Positions 51,185-62,939 of a DNA stretch of 64,000 bases are shown here, one piece after another; position 1 is the stretch's first letter; the number at the start of each line of letters is the position of its first letter. The stretch lies in the NCBI RefSeq assembly GCF_000295955.2, contig NZ_ALXE01000001.1:62001-126000 (forward strand), written 5' to 3'. The DNA is from Pantoea sp. A4 (GTDB taxonomy: Bacteria > Pseudomonadota > Gammaproteobacteria > Enterobacterales > Enterobacteriaceae). A program made the position numbers and the translations under genes. The notes under the pieces are model-generated. The model was not told the DNA's origin. It did not search any database and worked only from the letters and a program-made list of their open reading frames with translations.

Positions 51185-52108
51185 ATGACTAATGCAAATC
51201 GTCCGATACTTAATCTCGATCTCGATCTGCTGAGAACATTTGTTGCTGTTGCTGATTTGAATACGTTTGCAGCAGCCGCTGCTGCCGTGTGCAGAACACA
51301 ATCTGCAGTGAGCCAGCAGATGCAACGTCTCGAGCAGTTGGTAGGTAAAGAGCTGTTTGCCAGACATGGACGTAATAAACTTCTCACGGAACACGGCATC
51401 CAACTGCTGGGCTATGCCAGAAAAATCTTGCGCTTCAACGACGAAGCCTGCACCTCTCTGATGTACAGCAATATCCAGGGCGTGCTGACCATTGGTGCGT
51501 CTGATGACACATCCGATACCATTCTCCCGTTCTTGCTGAACCGCGTGACCTCTGTTTATCCAAAACTGGCCATCGATGTTCGTGTGAAGCGTAATCCATT
51601 TATGATGGAGATGCTGAACCAGGGTGAAGTTGATCTGGTTGTCACCACCTCAAGTCCGGGTAACTTTACCCACCAGGTGCTGCGTACTTCACCAACACTG
51701 TGGTACTGCGCAGCGGATTACATTTTCCAGCGCGGTGAAGCGATTCCATTGGTGTTGCTGGATGAACCAAGTCCGTACCGTGACATGGCTATCGATCATC
51801 TTAACGAAGCGGGCATCCCGTGGCGTATTTCGTACGTCGCTTCAACCTTGGCTGCGGTTCGTGCTGCGGTGAAAGCGGGCTTGGGTGTGACGGCACGTCC
51901 AGTGGAAATGATGAGCCCGGAATTGCGCGTGATGGGGGCTGCTGAAGGTTTACCGGTATTGCCAGATACGCAGTATCTGCTGTGCCGTAACCCAGATAGC
52001 GATAATGAGCTGGCTCTGGCGATCTTCAATGCGATGCAGTCCAGTAATGACCCGTACAACCTCAGTGCCAATCCTGAAGACAGCCTGCTGCTGGACGACG
52101 AAGAGTAA
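51185..52108 (+). CDS. lrhA: LysR-type regulator LrhA
   Basis: 307 residues. The N-terminal winged helix-turn-helix is [51 protein letters not shown] at about residues 13-60. The effector domain has [30 protein letters not shown]. In E. coli LrhA represses flhDC and type 1 fimbriae and lowers RpoS; its Pantoea homolog controls motility and virulence traits. The terminal acidic run DEE is conserved. It is upstream of nuo, as in E. coli. Confidence 0.95.
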   Translation: MTNANRPILNLDLDLLRTFVAVADLNTFAAAAAAVCRTQSAVSQQMQRLEQLVGKELFARHGRNKLLTEHGIQLLGYARKILRFNDEACTSLMYSNIQGVLTIGASDDTSDTILPFLLNRVTSVYPKLAIDVRVKRNPFMMEMLNQGEVDLVVTTSSPGNFTHQVLRTSPTLWYCAADYIFQRGEAIPLVLLDEPSPYRDMAIDHLNEAGIPWRISYVASTLAAVRAAVKAGLGVTARPVEMMSPELRVMGAAEGLPVLPDTQYLLCRNPDSDNELALAIFNAMQSSNDPYNLSANPEDSLLLDDEE

Positions 52109-52168
52109 ATTCAATAAGTCTTTGCTTGTTCTTTAAGCGACGCTTGAATTGTTAAAACTGTAAATAAC

Positions 52169-52209
52169 GGGCCTCAGGTGTGATTACTTCACTCTGAGGC
52201 CTGTTTTTT
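52169..52209 (+). terminator. Rho-independent terminator after lrhA
   Basis: GGCCTCAG (52170-52177) and CTGAGGCC (52194-52201) pair, extended inside by GTG/CAC with one bulge, followed by TGTTTTTTT. It closes the lrhA transcript. Confidence 0.88.
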
Positions 52210-52766
52210 TATCTTTTCTTGCTGTTTTTTCGCCATTTTTAACGCCATTCAGATCTCCCTCAAAATACGGTACTTCAATAAATTTCATTTTATTCACATT
52301 TGGAATAAAGATTTCCATAATTCAGTGCGAATGCCATAAAGCCAGCGGTTTTCATGGTGTTTTTTTGTGCAATAAATCCCAATCTGTGTTCTGGATCAAA
52401 AAATACCCCTGAAAAAAGGGAGGAAATCTGCCGGATACCTGCCAGAATATGATTACTAAATGCACGATGCAGGCATCTGATTTACAACTACACTGTTATT
52501 AACCCTACAAACTGAAGCGATTTAGCGTTACGATAGCGCTCTTGATGTTAACTGTGGGTTGCAAATGTTAGTTTTTGTTTAATTGCATTTGTCTAAGTTG
52601 ACAAAAGGTTATGGAAAGAGGTAAATAACCACACAAAATTGCTGCTTAATCGCTAATGACAGCAAAAAGTACAAGGTTATTTCCTTCCCTTGAATTGATG
52701 TGGTGGGTTTACTGCCAGTGTAACGAGCAGGAAGCGGACATCACTTTTGAAAAAGAAGCAGAGACA
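52210..52766 (+). promoter_or_regulatory. Regulatory region of the nuo operon
   Basis: 557 bases between the lrhA terminator and nuoA, AT-rich, without a supportable gene. TGTTA at 52546-52550 and 52566-52570 and TGTTTA at 52576-52581 resemble repeated half-sites of ArcA (direct TGTTA repeats about 10-11 bases apart for the last two). In E. coli nuo is controlled by ArcA, NarL, Fnr and IHF from a similarly long region. The match is weak and should be read as a hint. Confidence 0.35.
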
Positions 52767-53204
52767 ATGTCAACTACCAGCGAAGTAATCGCTCATCATT
52801 GGGCGTTTGTCGTATTTATTGTTATTGCGTTCGGCCTGTGTGCTTTCATGTTAACCGGCGGTTGGTTACTCGGTGGTAAAGCCCGCGCCAGATACAAAAA
52901 CACCCCTTTCGAATCCGGTATTGCTTCAGTAGGCGATACCCATATCCGTCTCTCCGCAAAGTTTTATCTGGTTGCGATGTTCTTCGTCATCTTCGACGTT
53001 GAAGCCCTCTTTCTTTACGCATGGTCGACCTCAATCCGCGAAAGCGGCTGGGTAGGCTTTGTGGAAGCTGCCATTTTCATTTTGGTCCTGTTGGCTGGAT
53101 TGGTCTATCTGGTGCGCATCGGTGCGCTTGATTGGGCCCCTGCAAAACGTCGGGTAGTCGTGAAAAGCGCCCCGATCAGCCACAACCACTCCAGCAAGCA
53201 GTAA
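52767..53204 (+). CDS. nuoA: NADH-quinone oxidoreductase subunit A
   Basis: 145 residues from the ATG at 52767. A longer frame from 52656 is rejected since the family N-terminus ([14 protein letters not shown]) begins here. Three membrane segments are seen, with the conserved [37 protein letters not shown] (subunit A signature with Glu/Asp). Part of the proton-pumping membrane arm near the quinone site. First gene of the nuo operon. Confidence 0.96.
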   Translation: MSTTSEVIAHHWAFVVFIVIAFGLCAFMLTGGWLLGGKARARYKNTPFESGIASVGDTHIRLSAKFYLVAMFFVIFDVEALFLYAWSTSIRESGWVGFVEAAIFILVLLAGLVYLVRIGALDWAPAKRRVVVKSAPISHNHSSKQ

Positions 53205-53219
53205 AAGCGAGGCAATAAG

Positions 53220-53897
53220 ATGGACTATACGCTCACCCGCGTGGACCCGAACGGTGGTGATCAAGACCGTTACCCGTTGCAGAAACAGGAAGTTGTTGGC
53301 GATCCGTTAGAACAACATGTTCACCGTAGTGTTTACATGGGCAAACTCGAAAATGCCCTGCATGACATGGTGAACTGGGGCCGTAAAAACTCCCTGTGGC
53401 CCTATAACTTTGGCCTTTCCTGCTGTTACGTGGAAATGACGACGTCGTTCACTGCGGTGCATGACGTTGCACGTTTTGGTGCTGAAGTTATGCGCGCCTC
53501 ACCACGTCAGGCTGACTTCATGGTGATTGCCGGAACACCCTTCACCAAAATGGCCCCGGTCATTCAGCGCCTGTATGACCAGATGCTGGAGCCAAAGTGG
53601 GTTATCTCCATGGGTGCCTGCGCCAACTCTGGCGGCATGTACGACATTTATTCCGTTGTGCAGGGCGTCGATAAATTCCTGCCGGTTGATGTGTATATCC
53701 CAGGCTGCCCACCACGCCCAGAAGCCTACATGCAAGCGCTGTTGCTGTTGCGGGAATCCATCGGTAAAGAGCGTCGCCCTCTCTCTTGGGTGGTCGGCGA
53801 TCAGGGCGTCTACCGCGCCAATATGCAGTCAGAGCGCGAAAGAAAACGCGGCGAGCGTATCGCAGTGACCAACCTGCGAACGCCTGACGAAGTATAA
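53220..53897 (+). CDS. nuoB: NADH-quinone oxidoreductase subunit B
   Basis: 225 residues. It carries the terminal iron-sulfur cluster N2, which passes electrons to quinone. The four cluster cysteines are visible: Cys68 and Cys69 in GLSCCYVEM, Cys134 in GACANSGG and Cys163 in [10 protein letters not shown] 162-base spacer with no supportable gene precedes nuoC. Confidence 0.97.
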   Translation: MDYTLTRVDPNGGDQDRYPLQKQEVVGDPLEQHVHRSVYMGKLENALHDMVNWGRKNSLWPYNFGLSCCYVEMTTSFTAVHDVARFGAEVMRASPRQADFMVIAGTPFTKMAPVIQRLYDQMLEPKWVISMGACANSGGMYDIYSVVQGVDKFLPVDVYIPGCPPRPEAYMQALLLLRESIGKERRPLSWVVGDQGVYRANMQSERERKRGERIAVTNLRTPDEV

Positions 53898-54059
53898 GTT
53901 AACCGTGTATGGATGGAGATGCCCAAAAGCGACTGTGACAGCACATCATCGCGTCGCTTAGGGTAAACAGGCCCGCAGCAGACTATCAAAATTATTGCGT
54001 GGCCCCTCCTGACGCCTTCTTTTCAGCGCCTGATTACAGGCCGGAATGGTGAGTAACGT

Positions 54060-55859
54060 ATGACTGATTTAACCACGCAAGATCTCGCTCAGCCTGGCTG
54101 GCTCACCCGCGATCACCAGGATGACCCGGTGATTGGCGAGCTGCGTAACCGCTTTGGACCCGATGCATTTACCGTTCAGGCCACCCGTACCGGTATTCCG
54201 GTTGTGTGGGTGAAGCGTGAACAACTGCTGGAAATCACCGAATTTCTCCGCAAGCTGCCTAAACCTTATGTCATGCTTTATGACCTGCATGGGATGGATG
54301 AACGCCTGCGTACCCATCGCGCAGGGTTACCGGCGGCTGATTTCTCCGTGTTCTATCACCTGATCTCAATTGAACGCAATCGTGACATCATGCTCAAGGT
54401 GGCATTGTCCGAAAACGATCTGCACGTGCCGACCATTACCCGACTGTTTGCAAATGCCAACTGGTATGAGCGCGAAACCTGGGAAATGTTCGGTATCACC
54501 TTTGATGGTCACCCACATCTGACGCGCATCATGATGCCGCAGACCTGGGAAGGGCACCCGCTGCGTAAAGATTACCCGGCACGCGCCACGGAATTCGATC
54601 CGTTTGAGCTGACCAAGCAAAAAGAAGATCTCGAAATGGAGTCGCTGACGTTCAAGCCGGAAGACTGGGGCATGAAACGCAGCACGACCAACGAAGACTT
54701 CATGTTCCTCAACCTGGGTCCAAACCACCCCTCTGCGCACGGTGCATTCCGCATCATCCTACAACTGGATGGCGAAGAGATCGTCGACTGCGTACCCGAT
54801 GTTGGTTACCACCATCGTGGCGCAGAGAAGATGGGCGAACGTCAGTCATGGCACAGCTACATCCCCTATACCGACCGTATTGAATACCTTGGCGGCTGCG
54901 TTAACGAGATGCCTTACGTGCTGGCGGTGGAAAAACTGGCGGGGATTACCGTACCGGATCGCGTCAATGTGATTCGCGTCATGCTGTCTGAATTGTTCCG
55001 CATTAACAGTCACTTGCTTTACATCTCGACCTTTATTCAGGACGTAGGCGCGATGACCCCGGTGTTCTTCGCCTTCACCGACCGTCAGAAAATTTATGAT
55101 GTGGTTGAAGCGATTACCGGCTTCCGTATGCACCCAGCCTGGTTCCGCATTGGTGGTGTTGCCCATGACCTGCCAAAAGGGTGGGAGCGCCTGCTGCGTG
55201 AGTTCCTCGACTGGATGCCAAAACGTCTGAAAGAGTACGACAAAGCGGCACTGCGTAACACGGTACTGATTGGCCGCTCGAAAGGCGTTTCTGCTTACAA
55301 CATGGAAGAAGCCCTGGCCTGGGGGACAACCGGTGCAGGCCTGCGTGCCACCGGTCTGGACTTCGATGTGCGTAAATGGCGTCCGTATTCAGGGTATGAA
55401 AACTTTGATTTCGAAGTGCCTGTGGGCGCAGGGATCAGTGATGCTTACACCCGCGTTCAGCTGAAGATGGAAGAGATGTGGCAGTCGCTGCGTATTCTTG
55501 AGCAGTGTCTGAACAACATGCCGGAAGGGCCATTTAAAGCCGATCACCCACTGACTACGCCGCCGCCGAAAGAGCGCACGTTGCAGCACATTGAAACGCT
55601 GATTACCCACTTCCTTCAGGTTTCCTGGGGCCCGGTGATGCCGGCTAACGAATCGTTCCAGATGATTGAAGCGACCAAGGGAATCAACAGCTACTACCTG
55701 ACCAGCGATGGCAGCACCATGAGCTACCGCACACGCGTGCGCACGCCAAGCTTCCCGCATCTGCAACAGATCCCATCGGTGATCCGTGGCAGCCTGGTAT
55801 CCGATCTGATCGTGTACCTCGGTAGTATCGACTTTGTTATGTCAGACGTGGACCGCTAA
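54060..55859 (+). CDS. nuoC: NADH-quinone oxidoreductase subunit C/D (fused)
   Basis: 599 residues, the fused NuoCD form of Enterobacterales. The N-terminal C part (about 1-190) contains [25 protein letters not shown] and [10 protein letters not shown]. The D part follows with [49 protein letters not shown] (quinone-site His and Tyr) and the C-terminal [29 protein letters not shown]. It shapes the quinone-binding pocket with NuoB. nuoE starts 2 bases after its stop. Confidence 0.97.
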   Translation: MTDLTTQDLAQPGWLTRDHQDDPVIGELRNRFGPDAFTVQATRTGIPVVWVKREQLLEITEFLRKLPKPYVMLYDLHGMDERLRTHRAGLPAADFSVFYHLISIERNRDIMLKVALSENDLHVPTITRLFANANWYERETWEMFGITFDGHPHLTRIMMPQTWEGHPLRKDYPARATEFDPFELTKQKEDLEMESLTFKPEDWGMKRSTTNEDFMFLNLGPNHPSAHGAFRIILQLDGEEIVDCVPDVGYHHRGAEKMGERQSWHSYIPYTDRIEYLGGCVNEMPYVLAVEKLAGITVPDRVNVIRVMLSELFRINSHLLYISTFIQDVGAMTPVFFAFTDRQKIYDVVEAITGFRMHPAWFRIGGVAHDLPKGWERLLREFLDWMPKRLKEYDKAALRNTVLIGRSKGVSAYNMEEALAWGTTGAGLRATGLDFDVRKWRPYSGYENFDFEVPVGAGISDAYTRVQLKMEEMWQSLRILEQCLNNMPEGPFKADHPLTTPPPKERTLQHIETLITHFLQVSWGPVMPANESFQMIEATKGINSYYLTSDGSTMSYRTRVRTPSFPHLQQIPSVIRGSLVSDLIVYLGSIDFVMSDVDR

Positions 55860-55861
55860 TT

Positions 55862-56377
55862 ATGCACGATCAAAAAATTGCTATTCACACCATCGAGCCA
55901 GAAGCGGTCTTTACGCTGACCGTGGCAGAACGCGATGCCATTGAGCACGAAAAACATCACTACGAAGATGCTCGCGCGGCGTCGATTGAAGCATTAAAAA
56001 TTGTGCAAAAGCAGCGTGGATGGGTGCCAGACGGCGCCATCAATGCCATTGCTGATGTGCTCGGCATTCCTGCCAGTGATGTGGAAGGGGTGGCGACGTT
56101 TTACAGCCAGATCTACCGCACGCCAGTAGGACGCCATGTGATTCGCTACTGCGACAGCGTGGTGTGCCATATCACCGGATTCCAGGGCATTCAGGCCGCA
56201 CTTGAGCAGAGCCTGAATATTAAACCTGGCCAGACCACAGCCGATGGCCGCTTTACGCTGCTGCCGACCTGCTGCCTGGGCAACTGTGATAAAGGCCCGA
56301 CCATGATGGTGGATGAAGATACGCACGTTCATCTGACGCCGGAAGGCATCGCTAACCTGCTGGAGCAGTATCAATGA
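55862..56377 (+). CDS. nuoE: NADH-quinone oxidoreductase subunit E
   Basis: 171 residues, thioredoxin-like, binding the 2Fe-2S cluster N1a. Cluster cysteines are in [12 protein letters not shown] and [16 protein letters not shown]. It belongs to the NADH-dehydrogenase module with NuoF and NuoG. The end overlaps nuoF by 4 bases (ATGA). Confidence 0.97.
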   Translation: MHDQKIAIHTIEPEAVFTLTVAERDAIEHEKHHYEDARAASIEALKIVQKQRGWVPDGAINAIADVLGIPASDVEGVATFYSQIYRTPVGRHVIRYCDSVVCHITGFQGIQAALEQSLNIKPGQTTADGRFTLLPTCCLGNCDKGPTMMVDEDTHVHLTPEGIANLLEQYQ

Positions 56378-57720
56378 GCATTAAACAGATCATTCGTACT
56401 GCGGAAACCCATCCACTCACCTGGCGACTGCGTGACGACAAGCAGCCGGTATGGATCGATGAGTATCGCAGCAAAAACGGTTACGTCGGTGCAGAGAAAG
56501 CGCTGAAAAGCCTGTCTCAGGATGAGATCGTCGCGGCAGTCAAAGACTCTGGCCTGAAAGGGCGCGGCGGTGCGGGCTTTAACACCGGCCTGAAGTGGAG
56601 CCTGATGCCGAAAGACGAATCCATGAATATCCGTTACCTGCTGTGTAACGCCGATGAGATGGAACCGGGCACCTATAAAGACCGCCTGCTGATGGAGCAA
56701 ATGCCGCACCAGCTGGTAGAAGGCATGCTGATCAGTGCCTTCGCGCTGAAAGCCTACCGTGGCTATATCTTCCTGCGTGGCGAGTATATCGAAGCGGCAG
56801 TCAACCTGCGTCGTGCGATTGCTGAAGCCACCGAAGCGGGCTTCCTCGGCAAAAACATTCTAGGCACTGGGTTCGATTTTGAACTGATCGTTCACACCGG
56901 TGCGGGCCGCTATATCTGCGGTGAAGAGACGGCATTGATCAACTCGTTGGAAGGCCGTCGTGCTAACCCACGTTCTAAGCCACCGTTCCCGGCCAGTGCT
57001 GGCGTCTGGGGCAAACCAACCTGCGTGAACAACGTTGAGACGCTCTCCAACGTTCCCGCCATCTTCCTGAACGGCGTTGACTGGTACAAGAACATCTCTA
57101 CCAGTGAAGACACCGGCACCAAAATGATGGGCTTCTCTGGCCGGGTCAAAAACCCTGGTGTGTGGGAGCTTCCGTTTGGCACCACCGCACGTGAAATCCT
57201 CGAAGATTACGCGGGTGGGATGCGTGATGGCCTGAAATTCAAAGCCTGGCAACCGGGCGGGGCAGGGACTGACTTCCTGACTGAACAACACCTCGATCTG
57301 CCGATGGAGTTTGCCAGCATTGGTAAAGCCGGCAGTCGTTTAGGTACGGCGTTGGCGATGGCGGTTGATCATGAGATTGGCATGGTTTCGCTGGTGCGCA
57401 ATCTGGAAGAGTTCTTTGCGCGTGAGTCCTGTGGCTGGTGTACGCCATGCCGTGACGGGTTGCCGTGGAGCGTGAAAATTCTGCGTGCGCTGGAGCAGAA
57501 AAAAGGCCAACCGGGCGATATCGAAACCCTGCTGCAACTCTGCCGTCAGTTGGGCCCAGGTAAAACGTTCTGCGCCCATGCACCCGGTGCCGTTGAGCCG
57601 CTGCAAAGCGCCATAAAATATTTCCGCGAAGAGTTTGAAGCTGGCATAGCGCCGCAGGTGTTTGGCAATACCCGTGCGATAAACGGGATTCAGCCCAACC
57701 TGCTTAAAGCGCGCTGGTAA
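56374..57720 (+). CDS. nuoF: NADH-quinone oxidoreductase subunit F
   Basis: 448 residues. It holds FMN, the NADH site and the 4Fe-4S cluster N3. The nucleotide-binding glycine motif is [18 protein letters not shown], the FMN-site stretch is [16 protein letters not shown] and [21 protein letters not shown], and the cluster cysteines are in [12 protein letters not shown] plus a later Cys ([12 protein letters not shown]). A 100-base gap with a short hairpin separates it from nuoG. Confidence 0.97.
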   Translation: MSIKQIIRTAETHPLTWRLRDDKQPVWIDEYRSKNGYVGAEKALKSLSQDEIVAAVKDSGLKGRGGAGFNTGLKWSLMPKDESMNIRYLLCNADEMEPGTYKDRLLMEQMPHQLVEGMLISAFALKAYRGYIFLRGEYIEAAVNLRRAIAEATEAGFLGKNILGTGFDFELIVHTGAGRYICGEETALINSLEGRRANPRSKPPFPASAGVWGKPTCVNNVETLSNVPAIFLNGVDWYKNISTSEDTGTKMMGFSGRVKNPGVWELPFGTTAREILEDYAGGMRDGLKFKAWQPGGAGTDFLTEQHLDLPMEFASIGKAGSRLGTALAMAVDHEIGMVSLVRNLEEFFARESCGWCTPCRDGLPWSVKILRALEQKKGQPGDIETLLQLCRQLGPGKTFCAHAPGAVEPLQSAIKYFREEFEAGIAPQVFGNTRAINGIQPNLLKARW

Positions 57721-57784
57721 TTCAGCACTCCCGGAACTGGCTGAGAAGCTGGTCGCCCCGAACAGGGGTCAGAATTTGATTAAC

Positions 57785-57801
57785 GCCCGTCTCTGACGGG
57801 C
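57785..57801 (+). repeat. Hairpin in the nuoF-nuoG gap
   Basis: GCCCGTC (57785-57791) and GACGGGC (57795-57801) form a 7-bp stem with a TCT loop, 20 bases before the nuoG ATG. It could modulate nuoG translation or mRNA stability. It has no T-run. Confidence 0.5.
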
Positions 57802-57820
57802 CTTACGGAAGCATGTCACT

Positions 57821-60547
57821 ATGGCTACTATCCACGTAGAGGGTAAAGAGTACGAGGTGAACGGGTCGGACAACCTGCTGCAGGCGTGTCTCTCTCTTGG
57901 CCTTGATATTCCTTACTTTTGCTGGCATCCGGCGCTGGGCAGCGTTGGTGCCTGCCGCCAGTGTGCGGTGAAGCAATTTCAGAATGCCGAAGATACCCGA
58001 GGCCGCCTGGTCATGTCCTGCATGACTCCGGCTTCTGATGGCACGTTCATCTCCATTGAAGATGGCGAAGCGAAAGAATTTCGCGAAAGCGTGGTGGAGT
58101 GGTTGATGACTAACCACCCACACGACTGCCCGGTGTGTGAAGAGGGCGGTAACTGCCATCTGCAAGATATGACGGTCATGACTGGCCACAGTTTCCGTCG
58201 CTATCGCTTTACCAAACGTACACACCAAAACCAGGATCTCGGTCCGTTCATTTCCCATGAAATGAACCGCTGTATCGCCTGCTATCGCTGTGTGCGTTAC
58301 TACAAAGATTATGCCGATGGTAAAGATCTCGGCGTTTACGGTGCGCACGACAACGTCTACTTCGGTCGCCCGGAAGATGGCACGCTGGAAAGTGAATTCT
58401 CGGGCAACCTGGTCGAAATTTGTCCGACCGGTGTGTTCACCGACAAAACTCACTCTGAACGCTATAACCGTAAGTGGGACATGCAGTTCGCGCCAAGCAT
58501 CTGCCAGCAGTGCAGCATCGGCTGTAATACCAGCCCGGGTGAGCGTTATGGCGAACTGCGCCGTATCGAAAACCGTTATAACGGTTCTGTAAACCACTAC
58601 TTCCTCTGTGACCGTGGCCGTTTCGGCTATGGCTTCGTGAACCGTGAAGATCGTCCTCGTCACCCACAGCAGCGTCGTGGTGATGACTGGGTGACACTGA
58701 ACGCCGAGCAGGCTGTGAATGCCGCGGCAGATGTGCTGCGTCAGGCGAAAAAAGTGATTGGTATCGGCTCACCGCGCGCCAGCCTCGAAAGTAACTTTGC
58801 GCTGCGCCAGTTGGTGGGAGCAGAAAACTTCTCAACCGGTATGCCAGCGGGCGAACAGGCACGTCTGGAACTGATGGTAAAAATTCTGCGCGAAGGGGGG
58901 ATCTATACCCCGTCACTGCGCGAAATTGAAAGCTATGACGCCGTGCTGGTGTTGGGTGAAGACCTGACGCAAGTGGGTGCTCGTGTCTCTCTTTCGGTGC
59001 GTCAGGCGGTGAAAGGTAAAGCCCGTGAGATGGCTGCCGCGCAGAAAGTCGCTGACTGGCAAATTGCCGCCATTCTGAACATCGGCCAACATGCTAAGCA
59101 TCCGCTGTTTATTACCAACGTGGATGAAACCCGTCTGGATGATATCGCCGCCTGGAGCTATCGCGCACCGATCGAAGATCAGGCTCGCCTCGGCTTCGCG
59201 ATTGCCAATGCGTTGGATGAGAACGCGCCAGCAGTCAGCGATTTTGACCGTAGCCTGAATGGCAAGCTGGATGTGGTAGTGCAGGCGCTGGCAGGGGCGA
59301 AAAAGCCGCTGATTATCTCCGGCACGCACTCTGGCAGCCTCGAAATGATCCAGGCCGCAGCCAACGTCGCCAAAGCGTTGAAGTCACGCGGGGCTGACGT
59401 GGGTATTACCCTGCTGGCTTCTCATGCAAACAGCATGGGACTCGGCCTGATGGGCGGCAACACGCTGGATAGCGCACTGGATCAGTTGGCAAACGGTTCT
59501 GCTGATGCTGTGGTGATCCTGGAAAACGATCTTTACCGTCAGGCGCCGAAAGCGCGCGTTGATGCCGCGTTGGCTGGCACACCGAATGTGATCGTGGTGG
59601 ATCACCAGCGCACGGCGACGTTAGAAAAAGCCGGCTTGATCTTCTCAACGGCCAGCTATGTCGAAAGTGACGGCACCTCCGTCAGCCAGGAAGGCCGCGC
59701 TCAGCGTTTCTTCCAGGTTTACGATCCGGCTTACTACGACAACAGCATTGTGATGCTGGAGAGCTGGCGCTGGCTGCATTCGTTGCACAGTACCATTGAG
59801 AGCCGCCGCGTTGACTGGACGCAGTTAGATCACGTGATCGATTCTCTGATCGCGGAGCTGCCCCAGCTGCAAGGCATCAAAGATGCCGCACCTGATGCCA
59901 GCTTCCGTATTCGTGGGCAAAAACTGGCGCGTTCGCCACACCGCTTCAGTGGTCGTACCGCTGCGCGCGCCAATATCAGCGTGCACGAACCGCGCCAGCC
60001 GCAAGATAAAGACACCATGTTTGCCTTCTCGATGGAAGGTAACAACCAACCCAGCGCACCACGCTCACAGATCCCATTTGCCTGGGCGCCAGGCTGGAAC
60101 TCACCGCAGGCCTGGAACAAGTTCCAGGCTGAAGTGGGTGGACATCTGCGCTTCGGCGATCCCGGTGTGCGCCTGTTCAATGCGCAAGAAGGGGCTTCGC
60201 TGGCGTGGTTTGATAGCGTGCCCGCCAGTTTCAGCAGCAATGGCCAGTGGCGTGTTGCACCTTACTACCAGCTGTTTGGTAGTGAGGAGATGACACAGCG
60301 GTCTACGGTGTTCCAGAAACGTATGGCGCAGCCGACGCTGGTCATTAACCCGGCTGATGCGGAAAAACTGGGCGTTAATCAAGGTACTGCGGTGGAATTC
60401 AACTGTGCGGGTGAACATATCCGGCTGCCAGTGCGCTTCTCCAGCGCTTTAGAACCCGGCCAGATTGGTCTGCCGTTGGGGATGCCAGGCGTACCGCCGT
60501 TCCTTGCCAATGCTCAGGTTGAAAACCTCCAGGAGGCCGCGCAATGA
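57821..60547 (+). CDS. nuoG: NADH-quinone oxidoreductase subunit G
   Basis: 908 residues, the largest peripheral subunit. The N-terminal ferredoxin-like part has 2Fe-2S cysteines ([20 protein letters not shown]), [19 protein letters not shown] for cluster N5, and [17 protein letters not shown] plus VEICPTGVF for N4/N6b-type clusters. [17 protein letters not shown] gives the extra N7 cluster cysteines. The C-terminal molybdopterin-oxidoreductase-like fold has lost that cofactor in this family. It overlaps nuoH by 4 bases. Confidence 0.96.
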   Translation: MATIHVEGKEYEVNGSDNLLQACLSLGLDIPYFCWHPALGSVGACRQCAVKQFQNAEDTRGRLVMSCMTPASDGTFISIEDGEAKEFRESVVEWLMTNHPHDCPVCEEGGNCHLQDMTVMTGHSFRRYRFTKRTHQNQDLGPFISHEMNRCIACYRCVRYYKDYADGKDLGVYGAHDNVYFGRPEDGTLESEFSGNLVEICPTGVFTDKTHSERYNRKWDMQFAPSICQQCSIGCNTSPGERYGELRRIENRYNGSVNHYFLCDRGRFGYGFVNREDRPRHPQQRRGDDWVTLNAEQAVNAAADVLRQAKKVIGIGSPRASLESNFALRQLVGAENFSTGMPAGEQARLELMVKILREGGIYTPSLREIESYDAVLVLGEDLTQVGARVSLSVRQAVKGKAREMAAAQKVADWQIAAILNIGQHAKHPLFITNVDETRLDDIAAWSYRAPIEDQARLGFAIANALDENAPAVSDFDRSLNGKLDVVVQALAGAKKPLIISGTHSGSLEMIQAAANVAKALKSRGADVGITLLASHANSMGLGLMGGNTLDSALDQLANGSADAVVILENDLYRQAPKARVDAALAGTPNVIVVDHQRTATLEKAGLIFSTASYVESDGTSVSQEGRAQRFFQVYDPAYYDNSIVMLESWRWLHSLHSTIESRRVDWTQLDHVIDSLIAELPQLQGIKDAAPDASFRIRGQKLARSPHRFSGRTAARANISVHEPRQPQDKDTMFAFSMEGNNQPSAPRSQIPFAWAPGWNSPQAWNKFQAEVGGHLRFGDPGVRLFNAQEGASLAWFDSVPASFSSNGQWRVAPYYQLFGSEEMTQRSTVFQKRMAQPTLVINPADAEKLGVNQGTAVEFNCAGEHIRLPVRFSSALEPGQIGLPLGMPGVPPFLANAQVENLQEAAQ

Positions 60548-61521
60548 GCTGGTTCACACCGGAAGTGCTCGACGTCCTGATTGGCGTTGGTAAAGCGATT
60601 GTCATTCTGCTGGTGGTGGTCGCCTGTGGTGCCTTTATGAGTTTCGCCGAGCGTCGTCTGCTCGGCTTGTGGCAGAACCGCTACGGGCCAAACCGCGTCG
60701 GCTGGGGCGGTTCGCTCCAGCTGGCCGCCGACATGATCAAAATGTTCTTTAAAGAGGACTGGGTTCCACCGTTCACTGACCGTGCCATTTTTACCCTGGC
60801 ACCGGTTATCGCGTTTGTTTCCCTGCTGCTGGCGTTTGCCATTGTGCCAGTGTCGCCAACGTGGATGGTCACGGACCTCAACATCGGACTGCTGTTCTTC
60901 CTGATGATGGCCGGTCTGGCGGTCTACGCGGTGCTGTTTGCCGGCTGGTCAAGTAACAACAAATACTCACTGTTGGGTGCAATGCGTGCCTCTGCACAGA
61001 CGCTGAGTTATGAAGTGTTTCTTGGGCTGTCGCTGATGGGAGTGGTCGCGCAGGCAGGTTCTTTCAATCTGAACGTGATTGTGGATAGCCAGGCGCATCT
61101 GTGGAACATCATTCCGCAGTTCTTTGGTTTCGTCACCTTTGCCATTGCGGGTGTTGCGGTATGTCACCGCCATCCCTTTGACCAACCAGAAGCCGAGCAG
61201 GAGCTGGCGGATGGCTATCACATTGAATACGCCGGGATGAAGTTTGGCCTGTTCTTCGTCGGAGAATACGTGGCAATTACCACGGTGTCCGCGCTGATCG
61301 TCACGCTGTTCTTCGGCGGCTGGCATGGCCCGTTCCTGCCACCGTTCATCTGGTTCGCCATTAAAACTGCATTCTTTATGACCATGTTCATCCTGATCCG
61401 TGCTGCGCTACCGCGCCCACGCTATGACCAGGTGCTGTCATTTGGCTGGAAAGTGTGCCTGCCGTTGACGTTACTGAACCTGCTGGCAACCGCCGCAGTG
61501 ATTCTGTTCAACGCGCAGTAA
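60544..61521 (+). CDS. nuoH: NADH-quinone oxidoreductase subunit H
   Basis: 325 residues with about eight membrane segments. It contacts the quinone site and links redox to proton pumping. Conserved segments are [21 protein letters not shown] and [31 protein letters not shown], rich in the acidic residues of the quinone cavity. Starts inside the nuoG stop. Confidence 0.97.
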   Translation: MSWFTPEVLDVLIGVGKAIVILLVVVACGAFMSFAERRLLGLWQNRYGPNRVGWGGSLQLAADMIKMFFKEDWVPPFTDRAIFTLAPVIAFVSLLLAFAIVPVSPTWMVTDLNIGLLFFLMMAGLAVYAVLFAGWSSNNKYSLLGAMRASAQTLSYEVFLGLSLMGVVAQAGSFNLNVIVDSQAHLWNIIPQFFGFVTFAIAGVAVCHRHPFDQPEAEQELADGYHIEYAGMKFGLFFVGEYVAITTVSALIVTLFFGGWHGPFLPPFIWFAIKTAFFMTMFILIRAALPRPRYDQVLSFGWKVCLPLTLLNLLATAAVILFNAQ

Positions 61522-61532
61522 GGGGTAACAAC

Positions 61533-62075
61533 ATGACATTAAAAGATATTGTCGTTGGTTTCGGCACGACAGTACGCAGTATCTGGATGATCGGTATGCA
61601 TGCCTTCGCGAAGCGCGAAACGCAGATGTATCCCGAGGAACCGGTCTATCTGCCGCCGCGCTACCGTGGTCGCATTGTCTTAACGCGCGATCCTGACGGT
61701 GAAGAGCGCTGCGTAGCCTGTAACCTGTGTGCTGTTGCCTGCCCAGTGGGCTGTATCTCACTGCAAAAAGCAGAAACCAAAGATGGTCGCTGGTATCCGG
61801 AGTTTTTCCGCATCAACTTCTCACGCTGCATTTTCTGCGGCCTGTGTGAAGAGGCTTGCCCAACAACAGCGATTCAGCTGACCCCTGATTTCGAACTCGG
61901 TGAGTTCAAGCGTCAGGACCTGGTTTATGAGAAGCAGGATCTGTTGATTTCAGGTCCGGGCAAATATCCCGAGTACAACTTCTACCGCATGGCGGGGATG
62001 GCGATCGACGGGAAAGATAAAGGCGACGCAGAAAACGAAGCCAAACCTATCGACGTCAAAGGCTTGTTACCCTAA
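61533..62075 (+). CDS. nuoI: NADH-quinone oxidoreductase subunit I
   Basis: 180 residues from the ATG at 61533; the longer frame starting at 61455 lies in nuoH and is rejected. Two 4Fe-4S ferredoxin motifs are present: [15 protein letters not shown] and [15 protein letters not shown] (clusters N6a and N6b). It wires NuoG to NuoB. Confidence 0.97.
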   Translation: MTLKDIVVGFGTTVRSIWMIGMHAFAKRETQMYPEEPVYLPPRYRGRIVLTRDPDGEERCVACNLCAVACPVGCISLQKAETKDGRWYPEFFRINFSRCIFCGLCEEACPTTAIQLTPDFELGEFKRQDLVYEKQDLLISGPGKYPEYNFYRMAGMAIDGKDKGDAENEAKPIDVKGLLP

Positions 62076-62085
62076 GGAGCCAGGC

Positions 62086-62640
62086 ATGGAATTTGCGTTT
62101 TATCTTTGCGGTCTGGTTGCGGTGTTGACCACACTTCGTGTCATCACCCATACCAACCCGGTACATGCGCTTTTGTACCTCATTGTGTCACTGCTTTCGA
62201 TTGCAGGTGTGTTCTTCTCGCTGGGAGCTTACTTCGCTGGCGCGCTGGAGATCATCGTCTATGCCGGTGCCATTATGGTGCTGTTCGTGTTTGTGGTGAT
62301 GATGCTGAACCTTGGCAAAACCCAACAGGATCAGGAACGTGAGTGGCTCAAACCCACGCTGTGGATCGGTCCTGGCATTGTCTCTCTGTTGCTGTTAGTG
62401 GTGATGATCCACGCCATCCTGAGTGCAAACGATCAGGGCATTGATGGCACGGTGATTGATGCTAAAGCGGTGGGCATCAGCCTGTTTGGTCCGTATGTAT
62501 TGGCGGTGGAACTGGCCTCCATGCTCCTGCTGGCAGGCCTGGTGGTGGCATTCCACATCGGGCGTGACGAGCAAAAAACGGAAGTGGTCAGTCAGCGTTC
62601 TGCTGCTGATGCGCAGTCAACCGGGGAGGAACAACAATGA
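62086..62640 (+). CDS. nuoJ: NADH-quinone oxidoreductase subunit J
   Basis: 184 residues with five membrane segments; the conserved [23 protein letters not shown] (TM3 with the pi-bulge) is visible. Part of the proton-translocating arm. Ends 4 bases into nuoK (ATGA overlap). Confidence 0.96.
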   Translation: MEFAFYLCGLVAVLTTLRVITHTNPVHALLYLIVSLLSIAGVFFSLGAYFAGALEIIVYAGAIMVLFVFVVMMLNLGKTQQDQEREWLKPTLWIGPGIVSLLLLVVMIHAILSANDQGIDGTVIDAKAVGISLFGPYVLAVELASMLLLAGLVVAFHIGRDEQKTEVVSQRSAADAQSTGEEQQ

Positions 62641-62939
62641 TCCCATTACAACATGGCCTGATTCTCGCGGCGGTGCTGTTTGTCCTTGGGCTGACATCAC
62701 TGGTGCTGCGTCGCAACCTGCTGTTTATGTTGATTGGTCTGGAGATCATGATCAACGCCGCCGCGCTGGCGCTGGTGGTAGCAGGAAGTTACTGGGGGCA
62801 GGCAGACGGTCAGGTCTTCTACATTCTGGCTATCAGCCTTGCTGCGGCAGAAGCCAGTATTGGCCTGGCACTGCTGCTCCAGCTTTATCGTCGTCGTCAG
62901 ACGCTGAACATTGATACAGTGAGCGAGATGCGCGGATGA
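62637..62939 (+). CDS. nuoK: NADH-quinone oxidoreductase subunit K
   Basis: 100 residues, three membrane segments. [20 protein letters not shown] carries the conserved TM glutamate in IGLEIM. The second glutamate lies in [15 protein letters not shown]. Translationally coupled to both neighbours by ATGA overlaps. Confidence 0.97.
   Translation: MIPLQHGLILAAVLFVLGLTSLVLRRNLLFMLIGLEIMINAAALALVVAGSYWGQADGQVFYILAISLAAAEASIGLALLLQLYRRRQTLNIDTVSEMRG

Noticed and set aside
52656..52766. Longer N-terminus for NuoA
   Set aside because: The added residues include [11 protein letters not shown] and do not resemble any NuoA; the family start is at 52767.
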